Positions 28,362 to 37,060 of a DNA stretch of 64,000 nucleotides are shown piece after piece. The notes beneath the pieces were generated by a model. It did no database searches and was not told where the DNA came from. It saw nothing but the letters and a program-made list of their open reading frames with translations. The stretch spans positions 1,919,868 to 1,983,867 of the forward strand of contig NZ_CP066744.1 of the NCBI RefSeq assembly GCF_016458825.1, written 5' to 3'. The stretch's first letter is position 1. The number at the start of each line of letters is the position of its first letter. The DNA comes from Miniphocaeibacter halophilus (lineage in GTDB: Bacteria; Bacillota; Clostridia; Tissierellales; Peptoniphilaceae). The translations under genes and the position numbers were made by a program.

Positions 28362-29083
28362 TGACTTTAAATATTGATACAGAATTTTACAATGGTCCTT
28401 TTGATCTTTTATTAAAATTAATAGAAAAAAATAAGATAGATATTTACGATGTTTTTTTAAGTGATATTACTGAACAATTTCTTTTGGAAGTTGAAACTCT
28501 AAAAATAAAAGATCCTGAAAATATAACGGAATTTATTTACTTAGCAAGTACTCTATTAGAAATAAAATCAAGAAAGCTATTACCTAAGAATGAATATTTA
28601 GATGAGGAAGAAGAAATTACTGAGGAAATATTATTAGGAAGGTTAATTGAATACAAGAAATTTAAAAAACTAAGTAAAGAATTTATTGAACTAAAAAAAA
28701 ATGCTGATTACTATTTACCAAAATTTCAAGAGGATTTTTTAGAATATACTGTTGAAGAAGTTAAAAATGACATTATTGGTGATAGTAATTTATTACTTCA
28801 AGAATTATTGAATTTACTTGAAAGAAATAGAATTGAAGAAGAAAATTTGAAAAAATTTGAAATAATTAGAGCTGAAGAATACTCTGTAGAAGAATATATG
28901 GAAAATATACAATGGAAGCTTGAGGGAGAAAAAAAGCTTCCTTTAACTAGCTTTATAGAAAAAAATGGAACCAGGCAAGAAATTATAGTGGTTTTTTTAT
29001 CTATTCTAGAATTAATAAAAACCAAAGTTGTAAAAGTTGTTCAAGAGGATGTTTTTTCAGAAATAATTGTAGAATTGAGATGA
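28361..29083 (+). CDS. scpA: Segregation and condensation protein A (kleisin)
   Basis: ScpA bridges the SMC heads and binds ScpB. The N-terminal FYNGPFDLLLKLIEKNKIDI, then EFIYLASTLLEIKSRKLLP, are family signatures; the C-terminal winged helix ends the 240-residue protein. The ATG overlaps the M50 stop (TAATG) and scpB follows 4 bases after. Partners: Smc (16342-19857) and ScpB. Confidence 0.96.
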   Translation: MTLNIDTEFYNGPFDLLLKLIEKNKIDIYDVFLSDITEQFLLEVETLKIKDPENITEFIYLASTLLEIKSRKLLPKNEYLDEEEEITEEILLGRLIEYKKFKKLSKEFIELKKNADYYLPKFQEDFLEYTVEEVKNDIIGDSNLLLQELLNLLERNRIEEENLKKFEIIRAEEYSVEEYMENIQWKLEGEKKLPLTSFIEKNGTRQEIIVVFLSILELIKTKVVKVVQEDVFSEIIVELR

Positions 29084-29087
29084 TAAT

Positions 29088-29633
29088 ATGACTAATTTGA
29101 AATCTATAATTGAATCATTGCTTTTTGTATGGGGAGAACCATTATCATATAAGGAAATTGCAAAAGTAGTTGAAAGAGAAAACAGTGAAGTTAAAAGAAC
29201 TTTGGAAGAAATGAAAGAGGAATATGAAAGAAATGACAGAGGTTTAGAGTTAAAAAGTTATAGTGGAGATTATCAATTTGTTACAAAAAAAGAAAATTTC
29301 GACTATATAAATAAACTAGTAGATAAAAAGAGAAAGAAGAAATTAAGTAATTCTGCCATGGAAGTACTATCTATAGTGGCCTATAAACAACCTGTTACAA
29401 GAATGGAGATTGAGGAAATAAGAGGTGTAAAATCCAATAGTTCAATTGATTCACTAGTAAATAGAAATTTAATTGAAGAAGTTGGTAGACTTGATAAAAT
29501 GGGAAAACCAATTTTGTATGGAACGACTAAGGAATTTCTTAGAGTATTTTCACTAGATAGTTTGAAATCTCTTCCTAATTTAAAAGAAATTGAATTAATG
29601 TTGGAAGATGAGGAAGAAAATGAGAATAAATAA
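29088..29633 (+). CDS. scpB: Segregation and condensation protein B
   Basis: Tandem winged-helix protein (181 residues) of the SMC-ScpAB complex. Signatures are IIESLLFVWGEPLSYKEIAK at the N terminus and AMEVLSIVAYKQPVTRMEIE near residue 91, followed by EIRGVKSNSSIDSLVNRNLI. The 3' end overlaps rluB. spmA/spmB, which in spore-formers often lie next to scpB, are missing. Confidence 0.96.
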   Translation: MTNLKSIIESLLFVWGEPLSYKEIAKVVERENSEVKRTLEEMKEEYERNDRGLELKSYSGDYQFVTKKENFDYINKLVDKKRKKKLSNSAMEVLSIVAYKQPVTRMEIEEIRGVKSNSSIDSLVNRNLIEEVGRLDKMGKPILYGTTKEFLRVFSLDSLKSLPNLKEIELMLEDEEENENK

Positions 29634-30309
29634 GTATTTAGCAAAAGCAGGAATAGCATCTAGACGGAAGGCAGAAGAATTAATACTAGAAGGAAAAGTA
29701 TCCATTAATGATAAAGTTATACAGGAGCTTGGAACAATAGTAGAAGAGGGAGATATTGTAAAGTTTAATAATAGGGTAGTAAAACCTATTGATGAGCATA
29801 TTTATCTACTATTAAACAAGCCGGTAGGTTATGTAAGTACAGTTGAAGATCCATATGCTGACAAGGTGGTCCTTGATTTAATTGATTTTAAAAATCGTAT
29901 TTATCCAGTAGGTAGATTGGATAAGGATAGTCGAGGTTTATTGATTTTAACCAATGATGGAGAAATTACCCATAAATTAACACACCCAAGTAATGATTTT
30001 CCTAAAACATATATGGTAAAATTAAATTCTATGCCAGCAGAAAAAGATTTAAAAAAATTAGAATCTGGTATTATGATAGATGGTAGTTTAACTAAAAAAG
30101 CTAAAATTAAAAAAATATCTGATTTCCAATATAAAATTACAATTACAGAAGGCAGAAATAGACAAGTTAGAAAGATGTTTAAACATATAGGTTGTAAAGT
30201 TATAGATTTAAATAGAATAGCAATAGGCAATATTCGGGGAAATGGTTTAAAAGAAGGAGAATATAGAGCTTTATCAAAAAAAGAAATTAATTATTTAAGG
30301 AGTATTTAA
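29620..30309 (+). CDS. rluB: 23S rRNA pseudouridine synthase, RluB/RsuA family
   Basis: An N-terminal S4 domain (MRINKYLAKAGIASRRKAEE) precedes the synthase domain. The catalytic Asp is in YPVGRLDKDSRGLLILTNDG near residue 101, and EGRNRQVRKMFKHIGC lies near residue 176. The ATG at 29620 gives the usual MRINKYLA start and follows GAGGAAG; the ATG at 29608 would add only four residues and use a poor site. 229 residues. RluB modifies helix 89 of 23S rRNA. Confidence 0.92.
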   Translation: MRINKYLAKAGIASRRKAEELILEGKVSINDKVIQELGTIVEEGDIVKFNNRVVKPIDEHIYLLLNKPVGYVSTVEDPYADKVVLDLIDFKNRIYPVGRLDKDSRGLLILTNDGEITHKLTHPSNDFPKTYMVKLNSMPAEKDLKKLESGIMIDGSLTKKAKIKKISDFQYKITITEGRNRQVRKMFKHIGCKVIDLNRIAIGNIRGNGLKEGEYRALSKKEINYLRSI

Positions 30310-30668
30310 TGTATATTGTAAAAAATCCAATTTTAGAAGAACTTTACTTTATAAGAGATAAATTCGGAATAGAATTAAATATGGATTATAAAAATCCTAG
30401 CCTATATTATATTTTTAAAGAAGATAATAACATTATTGGATTTAGCGAAATTATTATTGCCGATAATCTACCTACATTAATTAAGTTTTATGTAGGAGAG
30501 GACTATAAAGATGAAGAAAAATTATTTTTTTTAAAAGGCACTGGTTCAAAAGTAAAGGATATGGGATTTGATTATTTAAAGAATAAAACTAATAGTTTAC
30601 AATTTTATAAGAATAATTTAGAAGATATAAATTTAGATAAGCTTTTTTTAGGAACATGTAATGACTAG
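30309..30668 (+). CDS. Small GNAT-like protein of unknown function
   Basis: 119 residues. The pattern YYIFKEDNNIIGFSEIIIAD, a beta strand with TLIKFYV, and then a loop LKGTGSKVKDMGFDYL resembles a compact GNAT acetyltransferase core. The acetyl-CoA loop is not convincing and the protein is shorter than most GNATs. It is held in the operon by overlaps on both sides (TAATG with rluB, 8 bases with mnmM), so its product is probably made together with RNA-modification enzymes. Function not recognised. Confidence 0.6.
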   Translation: MYIVKNPILEELYFIRDKFGIELNMDYKNPSLYYIFKEDNNIIGFSEIIIADNLPTLIKFYVGEDYKDEEKLFFLKGTGSKVKDMGFDYLKNKTNSLQFYKNNLEDINLDKLFLGTCND

Positions 30669-31230
30669 TATATTATTTAAAAATACAGTAGAAATAACTG
30701 ACTACTATATTGATTTTTTTAAAAATAAAATTATTAATGCAATTGATATGACAATAGGTCATGGCAATGATATATATAAGATTGCCAAAACAGTAAATAA
30801 AGAAAGCGAAATATTAGGCTTTGATATCTCAGAAATAGCAGTTAAAAATACAAAAAAACAGCTAGAGGAATTTGAAAAACATAATATAAAAATCATAAGA
30901 GATAGTCATGAAAACATTAACAGATATACAGATAAAAAACTTGATTTAGTAATTTATAATTTAGGTTATTTACCAAAGGGAGATAAAAATATTACAACAG
31001 ACTATAAGACTGTAATAAAAAGTTTAGAGTATGTTCTAAGTGCTTTAAATGAAAATGGAATTATTATAATGACATTTTATCCAGGTCATAATAGCGGTAA
31101 ATTAGAATCTATTGAAATTGAAAAGTTTTTATCTAAAATAAATCAAAAGAAATATAATATATTAAAATATAGTTTTATAAATCAAATAAATAATCCACCA
31201 TATGTTGTGGTTATAGAGAGGTTAAATTGA
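30661..31230 (+). CDS. mnmM: MnmM/YtqB-type tRNA methyltransferase
   Basis: Class I SAM-dependent methyltransferase (189 residues). MTIGHGNDIYKIA near residue 30 is the SAM-binding glycine region, and YNLGYLPKGDKNITT near residue 100 is the YtqB family signature. In Bacillus, YtqB was shown to be MnmM, which methylates nm5s2U to mnm5s2U at the tRNA wobble position. It overlaps the GNAT-like gene and the following flavoprotein gene. Confidence 0.85.
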   Translation: MTSILFKNTVEITDYYIDFFKNKIINAIDMTIGHGNDIYKIAKTVNKESEILGFDISEIAVKNTKKQLEEFEKHNIKIIRDSHENINRYTDKKLDLVIYNLGYLPKGDKNITTDYKTVIKSLEYVLSALNENGIIIMTFYPGHNSGKLESIEIEKFLSKINQKKYNILKYSFINQINNPPYVVVIERLN

Positions 31231-32459
31231 AAAATGTTGTCGTAATTGGTGCTGGACCAGCAGGAATATTAGCTGCAATAGCAGCAAAAACAATTAATAA
31301 TAATGTTTTAATTTTAGAAAAAAATGAAAAAATCGGGAAAAAATTATATATTACCGGTAAAGGTAGATGCAATATTACTAATTACTCACCAATTGAAGAT
31401 TTTTTTCCAATGATAAATAGTAATTCTAAATTTATGTATAGTGCTTTATATAATTATACAAATATGGACATATTAAACTTGCTAGAGAGTTATGGACTAA
31501 AATATAAAGTTGAAAGAGGTAATAGGGTTTTTCCTTATAGTGATAAATCTAGCGACGTTATAAAAACCTTTAACAAAATTTTACTTGATTTAAATATAAA
31601 GGTAAAATTAAATGAAGATATTCGATACATTGAAAAACAAGATGATGTTTTTAGAATTTATGGAAAAACTAATAAATATGAATCAGATTTTTTAGTAATA
31701 GCAACAGGAGGGATTTCTTATCCAGCAACTGGATCTACAGGAGCTGGACATAAATTTGCTAAGAATTTTGGACATAGTGTTACAAAATTAAACCCAAGTT
31801 TAGTTCCTATGGAAATAAAGTCAAATTATTTAAAGGAATTACAAGGAGTTAGCTTAAAAAATATTGAATTAGCAGTAAAAGTAGATGATAATATTATTTG
31901 TAAGGAATTTGGTGAACTGGTATTTACACATTTTGGACTATCTGGTCCAATAGTTTTAAAAGCCTCAAATTCAGTTCCAGAAAATAAAAATAATATTATT
32001 ATTTCCATAGATTTAAAGCCAAAATTGGATTTAGAAACACTAGATAACAGAATCCAAAGGGATTTTGCCAAATATAGTAATAAAAATATTGAAAATGCTT
32101 TAGATGATTTATTAATTAAAAAGCTAATACCTGTAGTTTTAAAAGAATCCAAAATTAATTGTTTCAAAAAGGTGAATCAAATAACAAGGGAAGAACGACT
32201 TAGATTAATTAATACAATAAAGAATTTAAAGTTTGAACTAGTAGGATTAAGACCTATTAAAGAAGCAATTATTACAAAGGGAGGAATTTCCGTAAGGGAA
32301 ATAAATCCTAAAACCATGGAAAGTAAAAAAATTGAAAATTTATATTTTGCCGGCGAAGTTATTGATATTGATGCAATGACAGGAGGATATAATTTACAAA
32401 TTGCTTATTCTACTGGATATGCTGCAGGAAAAAGTATAAAGGAAAAAAGTAATGAATGA
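31227..32459 (+). CDS. BaiN/HI0933-family FAD-dependent oxidoreductase
   Basis: An FAD/NAD(P)-binding Rossmann motif (VIGAGPAGILAAIAAKT) starts the protein. ITGKGRCNITNYSP near residue 45, ATGGISYPATGSTGAGH near residue 154 and GGYNLQIAYSTGYAAG near the C terminus are hallmarks of the HI0933/YhiN/BaiN flavoproteins. The reaction in this organism is unknown; BaiN itself was described in bile-acid dehydroxylation, but the family is far broader. 410 residues, TTG start. Overlaps mnmM and cmk. Confidence 0.85.
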   Translation: MKNVVVIGAGPAGILAAIAAKTINNNVLILEKNEKIGKKLYITGKGRCNITNYSPIEDFFPMINSNSKFMYSALYNYTNMDILNLLESYGLKYKVERGNRVFPYSDKSSDVIKTFNKILLDLNIKVKLNEDIRYIEKQDDVFRIYGKTNKYESDFLVIATGGISYPATGSTGAGHKFAKNFGHSVTKLNPSLVPMEIKSNYLKELQGVSLKNIELAVKVDDNIICKEFGELVFTHFGLSGPIVLKASNSVPENKNNIIISIDLKPKLDLETLDNRIQRDFAKYSNKNIENALDDLLIKKLIPVVLKESKINCFKKVNQITREERLRLINTIKNLKFELVGLRPIKEAIITKGGISVREINPKTMESKKIENLYFAGEVIDIDAMTGGYNLQIAYSTGYAAGKSIKEKSNE

Positions 32460-33345
32460 TGAAATTATTATAGATGATTATATAAATAAGGATTTAAAGG
32501 AAATTTCTCAAGAAATTGTTTATAAAGTAGGGAGAACTAAGTTAAATATAGATTCTTTAATAATACAGCTACCAAAAGAAATGTATTATTTAGATGAAGA
32601 TATTTTAAAAAAATTAGGGGATATTAATATTTTTATTACAAATAATATTAATAGCAGTAAGGAAGATAAGGGAATAATTGTAAAAATTAAAGAAAAAAAA
32701 GTTTTTAGAATTGCAATAGATGGACCATCTGCATCGGGGAAAAGTACAATTTCTAAATATTTAAGTGAAATTTTAGCCATAGACTATTTAGACACAGGAG
32801 CTATGTACCGTGCAATTACTTTCTATTTGTTAGAAAATGGATATTCGCTAACAGATGAGAATGAAATAGAAAAAGGAATTAAGAAAATTATTTTAAAGTA
32901 TGACAACAATAACATTATAATAAATAATAAAATATTAAAGGATGAGTTAAGAACAGAAGTTGTTACTAAAAATGTATCTTTGATTTCAAGTTATAGTAGC
33001 GTTAGAAGTAAATTAGTTAATATTCAAAGAGAAATTGCTAAGAAAAACTCCATAATATTAGATGGAAGAGATATTGGAACTGTGGTTTTGCCTAATGCAG
33101 AATATAAGTTTTTTTTAGTAGCAGATCCGGAAGTTCGTGCTAGAAGAAGGCTAAAGGATAAAAATAGTAGATTAAATATGACCTTCGATGAAATAGTAGA
33201 AGATATTAAAAGAAGAGATTATCTTGATTCAACTAGGGCTATTTCACCTTTAAAAAAAGCGGAAGATGCTATTGTAATCGATTCTTCTAAATTAACTATT
33301 AATGAAGTTGTTGAAAATATATTAAAAAGTATTAGGGGTATATAA
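32452..33345 (+). CDS. cmk: Cytidylate kinase with an N-terminal extension
   Basis: The kinase domain begins near residue 84 (FRIAIDGPSASGKSTISKYL, Walker A). LDTGAMYRAITFYLL, DGRDIGTVVLPNAEYKFFL and ARRRLKDKN follow, as in bacterial (d)CMP kinases of about 215 residues. The first 84 residues (acidic, with LIIQLPKEMYYLDEDILKKL) match no domain I recognise. There is no ATG, GTG or TTG in frame between the extension and the Walker motif, so the kinase depends on the upstream start. It overlaps the flavoprotein gene by 8 bases and plsC by one. Confidence 0.92.
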   Translation: MNDEIIIDDYINKDLKEISQEIVYKVGRTKLNIDSLIIQLPKEMYYLDEDILKKLGDINIFITNNINSSKEDKGIIVKIKEKKVFRIAIDGPSASGKSTISKYLSEILAIDYLDTGAMYRAITFYLLENGYSLTDENEIEKGIKKIILKYDNNNIIINNKILKDELRTEVVTKNVSLISSYSSVRSKLVNIQREIAKKNSIILDGRDIGTVVLPNAEYKFFLVADPEVRARRRLKDKNSRLNMTFDEIVEDIKRRDYLDSTRAISPLKKAEDAIVIDSSKLTINEVVENILKSIRGI

Positions 33346-33917
33346 TGTATTGGTTTTTTAGAAATATTTTATGGGTAGTATTAAGGATTATATTTAGAAT
33401 TGAAGTCAAGGGAAAAGAAAATATAAATACAAGAGAAAAGCTTATTATTTGCTCAAATCACATAAGTATATTAGATCCATTAATTCTAGCCATAACTTAT
33501 AATAGACAGATTCACTTTATGGCAAAAAAAGAATTGTTTGAAATACCTATTATAGGTAAACTATTTTATAAAGTTGGAGCATTTCCAGTCGATAGAAAAA
33601 AGGCTGATTTAAAAAGCATAAAACAATCTTTGAAAATATTAAAAGAAGATAAGGTCTTAGGTATTTTCCCGGAAGGCACTAGAGTAAATACTATTGATAA
33701 AAACAATGTGAAAGATGGAATAGGTATGATGGCTAATAGAGCTAATTCAGATATACTTCCTGTCCATATAGAGACGGAATACAAAATATTTAGGAAGGTG
33801 AAAGTTACTTATAAGCCTATAGTAAAAATTGATAAATTTCTAGAAGTTCCTAAAGAACTAAAAAATAGAACTATTACTTTAGCAGCTTATAATGAAATAT
33901 ATGATTTATCGGAGTAA
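33345..33917 (+). CDS. plsC: 1-acyl-sn-glycerol-3-phosphate acyltransferase PlsC
   Basis: Acylates lysophosphatidic acid to phosphatidic acid. The acyltransferase motif HxxxxD appears as CSNHISILDPLILA near residue 36, and FPEGTRV near residue 106 binds the phosphate. An N-terminal hydrophobic segment anchors it in the membrane. 190 residues, typical. Starts in the cmk stop codon (TAATG). Confidence 0.94.
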   Translation: MYWFFRNILWVVLRIIFRIEVKGKENINTREKLIICSNHISILDPLILAITYNRQIHFMAKKELFEIPIIGKLFYKVGAFPVDRKKADLKSIKQSLKILKEDKVLGIFPEGTRVNTIDKNNVKDGIGMMANRANSDILPVHIETEYKIFRKVKVTYKPIVKIDKFLEVPKELKNRTITLAAYNEIYDLSE

Positions 33918-33919
33918 TT

Positions 33920-35947
33920 ATGGAAATATATATTGCTAAAAATGCAGGATTTTGTTTTGGAGTAAAAAGAGCCATTGATATAACGGAAAAAGCTTTAGAC
34001 AGTACTGTAAAAACAAATTCTTTAGGATTGTTAATACACAACGAACAAGAAGTTGGAAGATTAAAGGAAAAGGGGTTAAATGTTTTAGATGAAATAAAAG
34101 AAACAAACACCAATGAAAATTTAGTTATTCGAAGTCATGGTGAAACATTAGAGAAAAAAAATGAAATTATAAAAAATGGGTATAATCTTATAGATGCAAC
34201 ATGTCCAATTCTATTGTCTATTTACAAAAAAATACAGAAAGCAGAAGATGAAGGTTACACTATTGTAATAATTGGAGATAAGAATCATCCGGAAATTATT
34301 GGAATATGTGGTCAAATTTCAACTGATGCTATTGTAATAAACAGTATAGAAGAGGCAGAAAGAATAAAAAATAAAAAAAATTTATATATTATATCCCAAA
34401 CAACAAATTTAATAGAGAAATTTTTGAAATTATCTGATATAATAGATAGAAGTAATACTAATGTAGTGATAAAAAATACAATATGCAATGCTACAAAACT
34501 AAGACAACAGTCAACAATAGAATTATCTAAACAAGTAGATGCAATGATTGTTATTGGAGGAAAAACGAGTTCAAATACTAACAAACTCTATGAATTGTCC
34601 AAGAAGCATTGTAAAAATTCATTTAGAATTGAGACAGTAAATGATTTATCTTTACAAGAAGTATTGAAATATAAAAAAATAGGGATTACCGCAGGTGCGT
34701 CTACACCTGAATGGATAATTGAGGAGGTTGTTCAAGTAATGGATAATTACAGCAAAGACGAGTTTATGGAGCAAGTGGAAGGAAGTATAACTAAGATTTA
34801 CCCTAAAGATGTTGTTAAAGGTAGCGTTATTTATGTTACTGACAATGAAGTTATGGTTAATATAGGTTATAGTTCAGATGGGATAATTAAGTTAGATGAA
34901 TTATCAACTGATCCAGATAAAAAACCTAAAGATCTTTTCACAGAAGGTCAAGAAATTGAAGTATATGTAATAAAACTTGACGATGGTGAAGGTAACGTAG
35001 TTTTATCTACGAGAAGGGTAGAAGGGTTGAAAAACTGGAAAAAACTCGTAGAAATTTATGAAAATGATGAAACAGTAAATGCTGAAGTTATAAAAGAAGT
35101 TAAAGGTGGTTTGCTAGCTTCTGTACTTGGTATCAATGCTTTTATTCCTGGTTCTCAAATAACTACTTCTTATGTAAAAGATTTATCACCATATGTTGGT
35201 CAAACATTAGAATGTAAAATTATAAGTATAGATGAAAAGAAGAGAAGATTAGTTTTATCAAGAAGACAAATAGAAGAAGCTGCAGAAAGAGAAAGAATAG
35301 ACAAAGCTTGGGAAAATATTGAAGTAGATAAAATATTACCTGGTAGAGTTGAAAGATTAACGGATTTTGGAGCTTTTGTAGATGTTGGTGGAATTGATGG
35401 ATTAATTCATATTTCTGATATTTCATGGAGGAGAATCAAACATCCTTCAGATGTATTAACAGTTGGTGATGAAATCGAAGTAAAAGTACTTAGAGCTAAC
35501 AAGGAAAAGAACAGAATATCTTTAGGGTTAAAACAACTTACTAAAAAACCATTTGAATTATTTATGGAAAATAATAATGTTGGAGATATTGTAACAGGTG
35601 AAGTTGTTAATCTATTGGATTTTGGAGCTTTCGTACGTCTTGAAGAAGGAGTTGAAGGATTAGTACACGTTTCACAAATAAGTTATGAACATGTAGAAAA
35701 GCCTTCAGATGAATTAAACATTGGGGATAAGATACAAGTAAAAATATTAGATATCAATCCTGAAACTAAGAGGATTGCATTAAGTATAAAAGAAACTTTA
35801 GAAAAACCTGAAATGCCAGAAAGGCCAGAGCCAAAAAAAGCTAAAAAACCTAAAGAAGATAGAATGCCTGAATATGAAAATCAAGAACTAGAACATAATT
35901 TAGGTGAGATTTTAGATGCAGAACTAAATAAAAATACTGAAGAATAA
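33920..35947 (+). CDS. ispH: Fused HMBPP reductase IspH and ribosomal protein S1-like protein
   Basis: Residues 1-280 are IspH, the iron-sulfur enzyme that makes IPP and DMAPP in the MEP pathway. The cysteine motifs are NAGFCFGVKRAID, DATCPI and KNTICNATKLRQQS, and ITAGASTPEWIIEEV ends the domain. Residues ~297-630 hold four S1 RNA-binding repeats, the third being LPGRVERLTDFGAFVDVG and the fourth VTGEVVNLLDFGAFVRLEEG, followed by a charged tail. This single-polypeptide IspH-S1 arrangement is known from clostridia. The frame is open throughout (675 residues). Last gene of the long string; a terminator follows. Confidence 0.96.
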   Translation: MEIYIAKNAGFCFGVKRAIDITEKALDSTVKTNSLGLLIHNEQEVGRLKEKGLNVLDEIKETNTNENLVIRSHGETLEKKNEIIKNGYNLIDATCPILLSIYKKIQKAEDEGYTIVIIGDKNHPEIIGICGQISTDAIVINSIEEAERIKNKKNLYIISQTTNLIEKFLKLSDIIDRSNTNVVIKNTICNATKLRQQSTIELSKQVDAMIVIGGKTSSNTNKLYELSKKHCKNSFRIETVNDLSLQEVLKYKKIGITAGASTPEWIIEEVVQVMDNYSKDEFMEQVEGSITKIYPKDVVKGSVIYVTDNEVMVNIGYSSDGIIKLDELSTDPDKKPKDLFTEGQEIEVYVIKLDDGEGNVVLSTRRVEGLKNWKKLVEIYENDETVNAEVIKEVKGGLLASVLGINAFIPGSQITTSYVKDLSPYVGQTLECKIISIDEKKRRLVLSRRQIEEAAERERIDKAWENIEVDKILPGRVERLTDFGAFVDVGGIDGLIHISDISWRRIKHPSDVLTVGDEIEVKVLRANKEKNRISLGLKQLTKKPFELFMENNNVGDIVTGEVVNLLDFGAFVRLEEGVEGLVHVSQISYEHVEKPSDELNIGDKIQVKILDINPETKRIALSIKETLEKPEMPERPEPKKAKKPKEDRMPEYENQELEHNLGEILDAELNKNTEE

Positions 35948-35960
35948 AATTAATAAAAAA

Positions 35961-35987
35961 AGGTAGAGTATTCTCTATCTTTTTTAT
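35961..35987 (+). terminator. Rho-independent terminator after ispH/rpsA
   Basis: AGGTAGAG pairs with CTCTATCT (one G-U), with a four-base loop, and is followed by a T-run. It closes the 18-gene string begun at nusB. Confidence 0.8.
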
Positions 35988-36027
35988 TTGATACACTCTT
36001 TTATAATTTATCTTAGAAAGGTACTCC

Positions 36028-37050
36028 ATGTATAACAGAATAGATCAAGAAAATTTTGAAGATAAGTTTTTAACTGAATTTGCTGCTAAAAGTAAATTTG
36101 CAACTAGAAGAAGACCTGAAAAACAAGATAGCATAAGAACAGCATACCAAAGGGATAGGGACAGAATTATTCATTCCAAATCCTTTAGGAGATTGAAACA
36201 TAAAACACAGGTTTATATTTCCCCTGAAAAAGACCACTACAGAACCAGGTTAACTCATACACTTGAAGTAGCTCAAATAGCAAGGACTATTGCAAGAGCC
36301 TTAAGATTAAATGAAGACCTAACCGAAGCTATAGCTTTAGGTCATGACTTAGGTCATACGCCTTTTGGACATATGGGAGAAGAAGTTTTAAATGAATTAA
36401 ATCCTTCTGGTTTTAAACATTATTTACATTCTGTAAGAGTGGTAGAATTATTAGAAAACACAAAAGAAAGATTTGGTTTAAATTTAACTGAAGATGTGTT
36501 AGATGGAATAGCTAACCATACAGGTAGCCAAATTTCAAAAACAATGGAAGGTAAAATAATAAAATTTGCAGATAGAATTGCATATATTAATCATGATATT
36601 GATGATTCCATTAGAGCTGGAATTCTAAGTGAAGAAGATATACCAAAAGATATTTCAAATGTTCTAGGTAGGACTTCTAGTATTAGAATTAATACCTTGG
36701 TAAATGATATTATAATTAACAGCTATTTGAAAAATAATATAGAGATGTCTAGTGATAAAAACGAGAAAATGAACGAATTAAGACAATTTATGTTTGACAG
36801 AGTTTATTTTAATCCAAAAGTTAAAAATGATGAAGTTAAAGCAAAGGGAATAATTGAAAATCTTTATGCTTATTATAAAAATAATTTTAATAAGCTGCCT
36901 AAAGATCATATAGATATTTATAAAAAGAGTGAAGATTTAAAATATTCTTCTAAAGATGAGATAATTACAGATTACATTGCAGGAATGACAGATACTTTCG
37001 CAATTCATAAATATATGGATTTATTTGTACCTAAACAGTGGACAATTTAG
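36028..37050 (+). CDS. dgt: Deoxyguanosinetriphosphate triphosphohydrolase-like HD protein
   Basis: HD-domain hydrolase that splits dNTPs (dGTPase type). Metal-binding residues: RLTHTLEVAQIARTIARAL with the first His, GHDLGHTPFGHMGEE with the HD pair, and IAYINHDIDDSI with the last Asp. 340 residues, the length of the YfkI-like short group. Directly upstream of dnaG and rpoD, the usual clostridial order. The RBS is GAAAGGTA before the ATG. Confidence 0.9.
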   Translation: MYNRIDQENFEDKFLTEFAAKSKFATRRRPEKQDSIRTAYQRDRDRIIHSKSFRRLKHKTQVYISPEKDHYRTRLTHTLEVAQIARTIARALRLNEDLTEAIALGHDLGHTPFGHMGEEVLNELNPSGFKHYLHSVRVVELLENTKERFGLNLTEDVLDGIANHTGSQISKTMEGKIIKFADRIAYINHDIDDSIRAGILSEEDIPKDISNVLGRTSSIRINTLVNDIIINSYLKNNIEMSSDKNEKMNELRQFMFDRVYFNPKVKNDEVKAKGIIENLYAYYKNNFNKLPKDHIDIYKKSEDLKYSSKDEIITDYIAGMTDTFAIHKYMDLFVPKQWTI

Positions 37051-37060
37051 GAGGTAAATA

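Noticed and set aside
32690-32705. Indel artefact creating the Cmk extension at the A8 run
   Set aside because: Deleting or adding one A gives an early stop and leaves the kinase with no usable start codon, so the continuous frame is the better reading.
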